Shown piece by piece: positions 11,101 to 23,100 of a stretch of DNA of 64,000 bases. Below the pieces are notes generated by a model, which saw nothing but the letters and a program-made list of their open reading frames with translations, did not search any database and was not told the DNA's origin. The first letter of the stretch is position 1; each line of letters begins with the position of its first letter. The stretch comes from Progne subis subis (taxonomy: Eukaryota > Chordata > Aves > Passeriformes > Hirundinidae): positions 372,001 to 436,000 of the forward strand of contig JAKJHU010000066.1 of the NCBI GenBank assembly GCA_022316685.1, written 5' to 3'. The position numbers and the translations under genes were made by a program.

Positions 11101-14100
11101 AAGAAGTCACATCTTTTTAGATAAAGGACATTTTAACCACAGTCTACAAAATTGCAGGGGAATGTGGAATATCACTACTATATTTTGTGGATGAGAAATA
11201 GCATGCCTTTTGTTTTGAGGGAAAGGGCTTAGTTATCTAGTACCAGGAGAGACTGCTCAGCCTGAGAGGGAGGAGGCGTGCTTAAACCTCAGACATGGGT
11301 GAGATTTAAAACAGACCTGACTTCAGCTTTTCCAGTAAAGACACGGGGCTGCTAGCCCAGACTTACAAGCCCTTGAAGGGACTATGTACTCTTGTGTCTT
11401 GTGGACAGTGATGATTAAACTTACACTTTCTATTAAATAAAAATCTTTTGTATACACCATATTGGGTTTTTTTCAGTCTTAATATTTTATTACCATCACA
11501 AAAAGATGGAAATATAGTATACTTCCAGACTGAGTGTTTTTACAATGCTTTCAACTTGAAATTCAGGCTCTGTGTTTGAAAGGTTAATGCAGAAAACTAA
11601 TTATATTATCCTGGTAATCAAATGTGTGATGAGACATTTGTCTGTGTAATTAACAGTGAAGAACTTTTATAGTTTCATAAAATTGCATGCTACGCACAGT
11701 GTGCTTGGAGCATTTGTTTTGAAGAGATGTCCAAAACAGAGATGTTTATGACTGATATAAAGTGGAACTGAAATGTACTGTAATGCAGGTGTCTGTGCAT
11801 TTTACAGCATTTTGCTTTGTTGAAATGGAAGGCAGCAGATTAACAACTTCGCTGTGTCATGGTAAAAATAAATAATGTGTTCTTGGAGCAGGAGAGCAAT
11901 GCATAAGTTACTCACTAATTTCAAGAATTTATTCTGTCCTAGAAATAATATTCTTTGCAATTTATCCACAGAGAAAAAGTTGACTTAACAAGTAACTTCA
12001 CAGACTTGTGTTACTGTTAATAGGATTATATCCCAAGTCTGGTTGTTGCAGTAGCAGCTTCTGTAATTAAGACTGCATAAAAGTTTATTTTATGTATCTG
12101 TGTTCTCTAATGATCTAACTTTGTAAAGTATTTCCCTTTGGGGCTCAAGCATGATGTTGGCCTGGGATATTTCCAAGAACGGGGTGAAGTTGTTGCATAT
12201 CTATTATTACTTTTTTAATTATATGACCCCATTTATATATACTTTTATTGAACAGCTGCTGACTTGTCCCTTCCCGAGTGATTTAGCTAGTGCAGCGTGG
12301 CACGAAAGTATGTAACTTGGGCTTCTGTAGCTTCTCCTGTTGGGCGTTTTGAAACTGTTTCACCAGGCTCTTCCAAAGACTTACTTTGTTTTTGGTGGGA
12401 GTGGTGGCTGGGCCACCTGATGTGACCCAGTTTCCAGGGAAATAACCCCTGAATCCTGAATGGTCTCAGGGTTTAATCCTGGGTTTGATTCTGCAAATTT
12501 CGTTGCTTACATTAGTGTTTGTAGGGCTTAATAACTTTGTTTGTCTCATGATAGGCAGGGTTATCAAGCCATGTGTTTCTGTGCTTGCTTTGGGAGTAAA
12601 AGGTCTGATTTGAGGGCGATCCAGTTTTCCTGCTTATCTAATCCTAGTGCTTTGTGTGGTGACATGAACATAGAAAAGTGCTTTGAGGTGATGTTTTAGA
12701 GCATTGCTAAGATGCCTCAACTTAGACAGTTTCAATGTCCCCACTAATATAATAAACTAATTTATTATATTGTTGGTTTAGCAGAGTCAAATTCTCCAGC
12801 TCGTAACTCGTGTTGCTTTTGTGACCCTCTGACACCATTCATGACCACTGCCCTCCCCACTGATTTGGGGTTTAGATTTTTAATTTGCAAGGGGTGTTGT
12901 TGCTTGTGTTCTTTCTTAGGTGTAGAATCTTATGCGCTGGCAAAGGCCTGGGATCGTGTTTTTAGGAAATGTGTGTTTACCCCATCAGTTTAGTTCCACA
13001 ATGCCTGATTGCAGCTATGCACAGAGAAGTCACAGTGAGATTCCACGTGGTTTAGGAGACCTTTGCTCCGATAAGGAATCATGCACATGGAACCTCTGTT
13101 TTCCCTGTGCTGACCTCCACAACTTTCTGTTTCAGGATGACTTGTGGTACAAGATGACAAAAAAATACCTTAGACTTTTGAAAATTATGATTTGATGTGG
13201 GTATAGTTCTTGCTGAGAAGAGATTCTGAGCTTCCTTCTAGGATACCTGTCTCTGAAGGAAATACCTGAACACCATGTAGCATTCCCAAAGGTGTTTTGG
13301 TGAGTTCAGCCTGGTTGAGCAGTGGAGACGTGTGCCCTGTATGCACGTGCTTCCTGATTCCTTGAGCTGCTCTGAATCAGCCCTTACAGTCTTCAAACGC
13401 AGCAGGCGAGCTTTGCTGGCCCCCTTCCAAAGAGGGCAGCATTCAAGTGGCATCTAATAAATTGCAATTTAATATGCTTAATTATGTAACCCTTTGCACT
13501 TATTTTTTTGTTGTTGTTGTTGAGCTTTCATGCCATATGGTTCAACTTCCACTTTTTCTCACCTCTGAAGCCTTGTTTCCATACAAACCAGGCTCATGTT
13601 GTCAGCTTACATGTGCTTGTCTGGCTGTCCGTCACTGCCATTCCCTTGCAACAGCTCCACCAGTTTCCGCCTAGTTGGATACAAAAGTGGAAATCTGAGA
13701 TAAAAGTAACTTCAGTAAGCAGTCTGATCCAGGAAAAAGCCCTATTTGTATGGTCAAGAAAGGGAAAAGTTCCACAAGTGTTTTGTCTGTCAAAAAAACA
13801 TAAAATTAGACTATAATTAATAGAAAAACCGTATTTTAAAAGTCAGCTTGTGAATATTTCCCAAAACATATGAGAAACATAAATTTTAGAAATAGAGAAA
13901 GTAATTGCAAAATACTGGACAAAGAGAATATAATGGTTATTTGGTTTTGTGAGTTGAAGGAAGGAAATATCAAATATGGAGTATTGTCCAACCTTAATTC
14001 TGTTCCCCCATTTATACACTTTAAAATACACATATTAATACAGACATGATTACCACTCCTCTGATACTGGGATAAAATTAATGCTTGAACATATCAATCT

Positions 14101-17100
14101 GATTGCATATAATTTTATTATTCTTTGCAGTGTTATGATAATATTTGATAAACTGTTCAGGAAAAGTATAACAACATGTTGGTAGGCAATGTGATATATT
14201 AAGTTTAATAAATGTAAGAGTGAAAAGATGGACAGGCATTTAGGAGCGAAAAGTGTAATAAATGAGTTATCATGTGTTAACTGGAGTTGTTCACATGTCT
14301 GTTGCTTCAGGCAGCTCAACACTTAGCACATGGATGCTACTGCAGCCTGGAACAGTTCTGGTTTACATTTGTTCCTTAGTGATTTTAAACATTCTTGCAG
14401 CTTTCAAAGCAGGAAGTTTTTATGTTGTACACTTTCAGTAAGGAAATAGATTGAAATGAATTTTGAGGAAATTACTTTTTATGATTGTGTAGCAGTTATT
14501 AAAGGGCTTTGTTCTGCTTTTACTTTTTATTTTTGTTTTGTTTTATAAGGTTACATTCAGGTCACATAGGAAAAAAAATAGGTTGGTTGTAAGGGGCTAT
14601 TATGGAAACAACTATAACAGTAGTTATTAAAAACTGCTAATATGTTTTTCTTATGACAGTTGACATCTCTATATACAAGTTCCTAAATAGGGCCTTAACT
14701 TGCCATAGTTCTATTTTGAATAGCATTTTGTAAGTGTCTTAGTGTTTTGCAAGTAAATTCAATGTTTCAGATAAAACCCAGGGATTTACATGGGGTCTCC
14801 AAATGGCAAATCCTGTAGGCAGCCTTTGGAGGCTTCCCTGTCTCCTTGGAAATGGTGAGGAGCTGTGGTGTGTGTACAGAGAGAGGCTGAAGTATGCACT
14901 GCTCTTCTCAGGCATCAGCATCTATCTTGGAAAGCCTTGCACAGATAAATAATGCAGATTTCTATGTAATAAGCTATTTTTTCCCAGTGATTTATTATTC
15001 TATTTAGCATTTAAAAGAAGACTGGCTCTTCCATAGGACATATTAATTTGAGTTGTTGTGTTTTCTCTGTGCCCTATCTATCTACTTTTTTTTAATTTTT
15101 AAATTACATGGTTATAATCTGTGAAAAGTATCAGCAGTGGAATAACTGATAACAAAATGCCGTCCTTGGGCACTAGAGCTAATAGCCAAATGAGATAACC
15201 ATGGAGCAAGAATTTAAATCTGTTACTGGTGTTGCACCCATCTGCAGATTCAGATGGTGTAACATCATCTGCTCCCCACTCCTGTGGGGAGGATGCTGCT
15301 GTTGCTGATCAGCTATGAACTAAAAGCTGGAAAACGGCATGATTGGGAGAGGAGGGGTGTAAACTTGCACTGAAGACTAAGTCAGGTGTATAGCCTGTAG
15401 GTTTTTAATGCCCTTTCTTGTAAAAGGGAAGGTATATTTTAACAACAAAACAAACAAACAAAACACAAAAAATCCCTGAAAAAAATCCCAACAAGCAAAT
15501 TTACAAAGAGTGAATCTCCCTATTTCAATAAGGATCTACCTAAACAAAAAGATAAGTTTATGTAGAATGCAAATTCAGTATGTATTCTAACAAAAATGTA
15601 GTAGTTTTTTCCTATCTGGAGTTAAGTATGCTCATGGCACTGTATAGGAAGACTTCTATATAAAGGAACAAGGGAACAGAATCAAGGCTGAATAAGCTCA
15701 ATTAACATTAATATTTTATGTAATTGGGTAATGGAAATTTAATCTTTCTAACAACATGTCACCCGACCAGACACATAGCACAGTCCCTGCACCCTGCAGG
15801 AGGGGGTGGGTGGGAAGCTGTTTCGATACTCACATATGTTTTGCCATTGAGTACAAATCCGAATTGCCTACTTAAAACTCCCAGGGTAGGCAGGAAGGGA
15901 TTCCTCGAGGCTGTGGTGTGATGGGAGCATTTGGAGCTGGGATATGGGCGGGTACAGCCATGTACTATCTCAGTAATTGGAGTCTGGTGCTACTCTGCAG
16001 CCTTTCGAGGTTGGGAACTGCAAACAACCAACCCCTGGTTGGGTTGAGGCCAAAAAGTGTCATTTTAAAGGAATTGGTGCTGTTACTGTTAATTAAATCA
16101 CACCCGCACACATAAATCTGCAGGCAAACCAACAAAATAAATAAATAGAGCGCAGAACTTCCTTGCAGAGGGTTTTTTTCGCCGCTTTAGCTGGAGTGGG
16201 AATGGTGCTGGTGTGTTGCTGTACGTGGCTGGCAAATATTTTTCTAAGTTTGGACTCAAAGCTTTCTTGCGAGCCACCCACTCTCCTCGCTGGGTCGGGG
16301 TGGGCTGGAGCCAGCTGGCAGCAGCCCAAGGAACCGGTGCGCCAGGTCAAGCAGGAGATGCTGGGATCCAGCAGAGGCTGGAGCACATAGCTGGAGCTCC
16401 TCTCCCCTTCTGCTTATTCTCCTAGAACAAAACCTCCCTCTTTTGGGTGATCAGTGTCCCTTGGGTATGCTGGGCTTGCAGCAGTCCCAGCCACGTTTAG
16501 CTTGGCCTGTGTTGGGGAGGGGTTTGCTGCTCTTTTAGCTGTCTGGTAGGCAGCTAAATAGTGCCATTGAGTTGATAAAATTGTTCGCATGCCTGGCATT
16601 TAGCACACTTTCAAGTACCTTGTTGAACCAGAGACTGCACACCTTGTATCTTGGATTTTTGGAGAGTAGTTTTTTTATTTCTTCTAAAGTTTCTTTCATA
16701 TAGTTGCTTTGCCAAAAATAGGTTTATTTTGGGAAACACGAATATAAATTGAATAGAGGATACCAGGCATTATTGTATTTAGTATTCTATAAAGGGAGGT
16801 TGATTCATCAGTTTCTAGATCTTACTTATGACATTTGCTTAGGGTATTTGGTTTTTCTATTACCAGTAAGAAAACCAGAAGCTTCTTTCTTCAGAATGGG
16901 CAATGAACACTTCCCTATTACTCATGAAATGTAATGTATGCTATAACGAGCAAAATAGCTACTATCTGCCCAAAACATATCTATTCATTGTGCAATCAGC
17001 AGTTTCATATGTAAAATTAATACTTAAACGGTGTCAGGAGTATTGACTCTGTAACTTTTATTATTTAAATGCCCTGAATTTATTTGGAACTGTCACATTT

Positions 17101-20100
17101 TTCTTCTATATATTTTCATTTTCTTTTTAGAATCTACATTTTTAAGACGTCCAGCAATTCAGCTATCTGCAGTTTACACATATTAGCCACTGTTTAATTT
17201 ATTCCTGTATAATCCAGTATTACTAAATTCTGTGGAATAAGAAATTGATTCTATCATTTAAAATCAATAGATGCAGTCAGTGCTGTTCTGCATGTGTAAC
17301 GTGGTGCTTTCTGTGCTTTTTTTTTTTTTTTTTTTTTTTTTTTTTGTAGAATTTATCTTTCAGTATACAACAAACTGATACATAAAGGGGTCTGATCCTT
17401 TGGGCTTTACTCAGGGAACATATCCACTGATGTCAGTGCCTGAATAGGATCAGTCTCCTAAAAGACAGTTTATTTGAAACTGCTGTAGCTATTATTATTT
17501 CCTTCTGGCAAAGAAATAATCTTATTCATCAAAACCTTAGAAACAGCATCAAGAAAGCCAAGTTCAGCAGGTCTTTCAGGCACGAGAGCTGTCAGCCATG
17601 GCTGTGTGAAAGCATAGCCTGGTACATCCCAATGACCACTCAACCATTCTTTTCTTTCTTGTTGTTATTTATTTATTTATGTGCTCCAACTCTTATTGGC
17701 ATCTAAAACCACTAATTGCTACCCATTACTGTTTTTGCTAATTTACAGTGATAACTGTGGCTCTGTTTTCATTAGGAGATGAAAGCCGGGAAATTAAAAA
17801 ACAAATTACAGGCATGAGAAGATTACTGAATGACAGCACTGGAAGAATCTATCAACGAGTTGGCAAAGAAGGAGAAAAACTGAAGGAAGAGCCCCAAGAT
17901 TTAGACTTAGCCTGGGCCCAGCGCCTGAATCCCCCTGCGGAGTCCCAGGCGAGCCTTCATCCGTCACAGAGTGGTGCATGGAATGAGTTATCACCCCAAG
18001 CCAGCCATTTTTCAGGGCAATACGGAACTCGATCCAAAACGTTCCAAAATCAGGCTCGAACTGTGGCATCCAATGGTATGACCTGTTAGACACTGAGAAT
18101 AGTGCCTTTTCCTCCCCTCCTTGTTCTCTACCTTTGTTGTGATGATATATTGTACCACTGCACTGAAAGCAGTCATAGTTCAGAGTCTAGAAAATGAGCA
18201 CATAGTTATCACTTCAAAAAGGTGTGAAAGTGGGCACTGTGCATTCTGCTACCATCTGTCTTAGCTTTTAAAATGGTTTCCTGGTGATAGGATGGAATTA
18301 CTCAGTGCCTTTACAAGCTTAATTTCTATACAGTACTTACTAAAACAGCTTTTGTCATTGTTATTAAATTCATGGCTAATTAAATGTCAACCTCTACCAC
18401 TCCTCTTTGCCGTGAGTAATACAGTTGTGACACCGCTTGTGGAGCAGGATTCTACTGCCTTTCATAAGGGGATGGCATCAGCCTTATAACAGGCCACTGA
18501 ACTGCAGGTACAAAATTCTATCACAGCCTTAGGCTTTTATTCCAGTGAGACTATTGTAGAAAAGAGATGATGGAGTCTACCTATGAACAGCATGTACTAG
18601 AGTGTGGCCAATCCAGTACTGGCAGAGAATTCTGCCCTGAAGTAGATGGCAGTGTGCCTTTAAAATGCCTTTTTCTTATTAAGTTCCAGAGAATGGAAGT
18701 TTTCCTGCCAGATTAAAAAACTCTGCTGTCAAAACCCCACCATAACAATCTTCTAAATATGGAAGGACCCAAAATTCATCACACATCTTCTTTGTCCTTA
18801 GAGGCCCTGGGCACTGGCAGGGACAGTTCTCTGCATGCACAGAAGTGCCCAAGCCTGCATAGATTAGGTGCCTTGTTCCCAAATCCAGAAAGTAGGTGGA
18901 GCAGCACCTCTATCCCCTCAGGGGCCTGATTCAGCATGTGAGCTAAAATGTGTTGACAGGATTTGGCCCTATATACAAGAAAATGTCAGCTTTGATTTTT
19001 CTGTATATGGAGGAAGGATTCAGTTGACTTATGATCTCTTACAGGTTTGGAGTGGTCTATGGGACATGGAAGGGTCAGGTTGAGCAACTTCCTGGGCTGG
19101 CCAGGAGGAAGGCTCGGGCTCCCAGTGCTTGGGGGAGCACCCCAGGAGACACCTCCCTTTGCAGCTGTCCTGCTGCTGAAAGGAATGCAGTCTTCTGGGT
19201 TACATAAAGGAGGGTGTGGGCCCTTTCCTCTGGCCACCTTTGAAAAGACAGTCTGCACAGCAGTTTGGTTTGAGGTGTCTACCTCTGATGGGGTGTTGTG
19301 GTCCTGAGCACTGCTTGGGTTCCAAAGCCTGGTCTCTAGGGCAGAAAAGCTTTTGATACATTTCTGAGCAGTGAGTAAGCCCTGAAACAGCTCCTCACCC
19401 AGCGCACATCTCTTCTGGGCTTTTTAATTCCTGATTCCCAGCCTGATTCCCTCCCTTCCCTTGCATTGGGAGCCTGAGCATCAAACTCAGTATTTTAGAT
19501 GTTATTCAGAGGATGAACAAAGTTCTTAAAAGCTGGATATAGAAATGCTGAACAATACTTCAAGGGAGATCCTACTCCTTGGTATTTACCATGGTGTTTA
19601 AGTTACCAGAACAAAACTGCCAGACAGAATGTTATTACCTGGGGCTCTCAGGCTTAGGTCACTGTGGAGATGTTCAGGCATCTGTAGTAGGTGATCTGAG
19701 TCCAGAAACTCTTTCTATCCACTGTGGATAGATACTCTATAAAAAATGTAGATATATGTTGTAGGCCATCTGAATTGCTCAAAGTTGAATGTGATAGACA
19801 TATCAAGTCCATCTCACTGGTGCTCTTATCTACTCACAGGGTACAGGTGGTTCAAGGAGAGCCTGAATAGATGTTTAATAGTTGCTACTATAGAAAACAT
19901 TCATGAGAAAGCTATTGACAAGGATGTATGGAGAGGCTACCTAGACCAGAGGCTAGACAAAGTAACAGAAAGTAGGTATTTATTAAAAAGGTCTTCAAAG
20001 AATCCACCTTGGGCAGTACAAGAGCCTGGCTGAGGCTACACCCAAGATGGATGTCTGGTCAGGAGTTTTTCACACTTTTATAAGTTTAGTCCATTTGCAT

Positions 20101-23100
20101 ATTGGGGTTAATTATCCAATTACAGGTTTAGGTAATGAAGTCTCATTCTCCCAGTTTTGCTCCCCCCAATTTGCTTTTGTTTATTCTTTTTGGGTCCTGA
20201 AGCTGCTACAGTGACCTTGGGTATCCGGCTGGAAAAGAATTGTTTTGTCTAACTAAACTGTGAAGAGAACTTGCTAACCCTCTATGTGAAGTTCAGAGTT
20301 ACATACCAATGCAGTACAGAGTCTGAAAAATATGAGAGCTAAAACTTAAGGCAACAACAAAAATGAAAGAGAGTGAAGGAGGAACAGGGCAAGCCTAGAC
20401 ATTGCTGCAGCAGAGGGAAGAGTAGGAACATACTTGAAAACCAAAGGGTTTTATTCCAAACCAGACTGAAGATGGTGGTTCTACAAGGCAGAATGTTAGG
20501 TAGACATGTGACCTACTGTTTTTAGTGGAAGCCAGTGGGGACTACACACAGTGAGCACCATGTCTGTCCTATTAGAGACAACAAACTCACACTTGAGTTT
20601 CATTTCCTGTGTTCTGTACCAAATCCAGCAGTGATGCAGCAGCTGAATTGCTTTTGGGTTGTATCAAGATCATTTTCACTGGGTAGTTCTTGAATGCTTT
20701 TCCAGTATAAACTGGTAGCAACGTTAGTTACAGTTCCTACTCAGCAGATCCAGCTGGAAGAAAACGCTGTCCTGGGCTACTTACTGCTCACCTTGGGGAA
20801 GCAACTCATGTACTTGTGCCATCTCCTTCTCTCTGTCACATAGGCAGGTATCAAATTTGCCTGGTGGCTAGCTTCCAAAAGAGAGGGAGATGGCTCTTTA
20901 AAGACTCCTTCATAAAAATAAAAAGTCTGATCTCCTTTTAAAATTAAAAATTGATTTATAACAAGTAGAAAAGAGTTGCTTTTGTCCTCTAAAAATGATA
21001 AAGATAGTGCTTAGAACAATGACTGAGAACACTCTACTAGATATTTCTTACAATACAATAACTGATCAGAGGAGGGAGGATAGAAAGAAAATAAAAAAAA
21101 CCTCATGAATATGTAAGGAGTCAGTAGAACACTGCTTTGATTTGAAATATTGGTGGTCTCTTTTCCCATTCCCAGTACCTCTGGTAGATTTACATAGGTA
21201 ATTTCTATCAATGCTAATGGGAATTATAAAGTAAATCCCCTATGCCTCAATGGGAAAATAGACCCTTTGTTTTTTCCATCAGAAGCCTGTGTGCCTGGGT
21301 GTTTTCATTAGGCAACATGTTATATTGCAGCAGGAAAGATGTACAGGTATTTACTGATACGACTTGGTCAAGCTTTCGCCATGATGTAGAGCCTTTGTTA
21401 AGAAGGAAACAATGTTTCCCCCACAGTCTTTCAGATATCATTTCCAGAAGCCCACTAGAATATTGAATTGTGATCAAGAGGAAGGACAGGCTTTATCCTG
21501 AGGATCTTTTAGTCTAAAACAACTGAGAAAGAACTGAGGGAAGGGAGGCCTTATTTTGCATTTGTCATCTGTTAATAAAAGTCCTCTGATTTCTGGGTCT
21601 CCCATTCTGGGGTTGCTGCTTGTCTTACTGAAAGGTAGAGTTATGCTGGTGCTATTAAATTATAGGTAGTCTTGAAATTCATCTACTTCAAAGTCTACTT
21701 ACAACAGGTAGGTAAAGGGTGTTGGTGGAGCTAAGTTGAGGGATTCTGATTAATCTGCTGCAAAGCTAAAGATAACATTCTTTTTTTCCCCTCTGTACCT
21801 GTAACAATGGGCTAAACACTTCATGGACCATTGAAAAGGTAAAATCCCATCCATGCCCCAAGGAACTTCCAATGAATAGACTGTACAAAGGAAGGGTGAG
21901 ATCAAACTAGGCAACCGTCCTGCTGAGTCAGAAACCTTTTTGTTTCATTTTGAGATTCTCAGCCTGTTTTCCAAATAACTTTTTAGTTCTAAAAATGGTT
22001 TTATTTGCAGCTGAGACCTTGGAGAGATGAAGTCAGTGGTGCTAATGCATTTGCTAGATTTGCAGGGATTTTTTTAAGTACTCCATTTATCTTAATACAG
22101 TTTTAACAGATTTTATCCCTGTATGATATTTTAAAATACCGAAATTTGTAATTGTGGTAGTGTGCAGAATCTAAATATCTGAGGAAAAGAGGAGTGTGAC
22201 ACCCAGAAGATATCAGCTATCTTTAAGTGATGCATTAGTTCAGTTTTACAAGTAGCTCACCTTTGGAGTGTGACCATGAGTTTGCTCAACTCTAGATGTT
22301 GCCTTCAGGTCTGAAGGACTGTTTGGAAGGAGGTAGGGAACAAGTGTCTGGTGGTGGCCAGGTTTTCAGTTACTTCAAATGAGGACTAATGTCAGGGGAT
22401 CTGTGTGTGTCTGACATCAGGGATCTCTGATGAAAGAACACAACCCAAACCTAAAAAGGTATTAATAACCTGGTTTGGTTTCAGAGGAAAGCAAAAGTAA
22501 TAATGAAAAATGTGAAGATTTATAATTGGAGATGAAATTAATTGTTTTTGTTCACTTTTGCTAGGTAATGATTAAAGGGCACCTGGTAAGTGTTAGGCTA
22601 TGGAAGAAAAAGGGAAATACACTGGCTGGAGTCCACATGTGACACCAAGTGAGATTATTTTGTTAGGTGCATTTGTACCTATCTTCATCAAAATAGCCAT
22701 CAGTTTAAATGACTGTAAGGACATTTGGAAAGGAAGGGAGGTGCATCCCATCTGGCCTCAGTTTCAACCAGATACCGTTAGGTGTTTTGTTGAATTTTGA
22801 AAATTTTATTTGCAGCATTAAAACTAGGGATACAGCTGTCTTAAGCTAAAGTACAGGATACAACTGCAAAGTTTGAAATCCCTCAGCTGTTACAGCCTGT
22901 TCTAATTCAGAACAAGAAATACAAAACTTCTGGAAAGTAAAGCAGTAATAAAAAAAGCACTGATGAGGGCTAGAACTAGAACTATGTAAGTTCAGTTAAA
23001 CACTAGTAAGGATTACTAGATAAAAGGAATCTCTTGAACTACTGTATTAATCTTCAAAAGGAGACTATGGAAAGCCATCTTGGAGGTCACAGTGATGGAA

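Larger units (their letters stand above)
8798..17775 (+). other. BEND7: BEND7 intron 2
   Basis: A 9.0 kb intron, the largest of the gene. It is mostly unique AT-rich sequence with a small tandem repeat at 10981-11046, a CAAA-rich stretch near 15441-15475 and a 29-base poly(T) run at 17317-17345. A GC-richer patch with CpGs lies at about 16150-16420. No coding exon or CR1 copy was recognised. Confidence 0.8.

Noticed and set aside
19592..20303. Alternative longer LTR call using a TACCA flank at 19587-19591
   Set aside because: The five-base match to the right flank is tempting, but the 19592-19924 sequence lacks LTR-like features, so the shorter element with TGTA/TACA ends was preferred.
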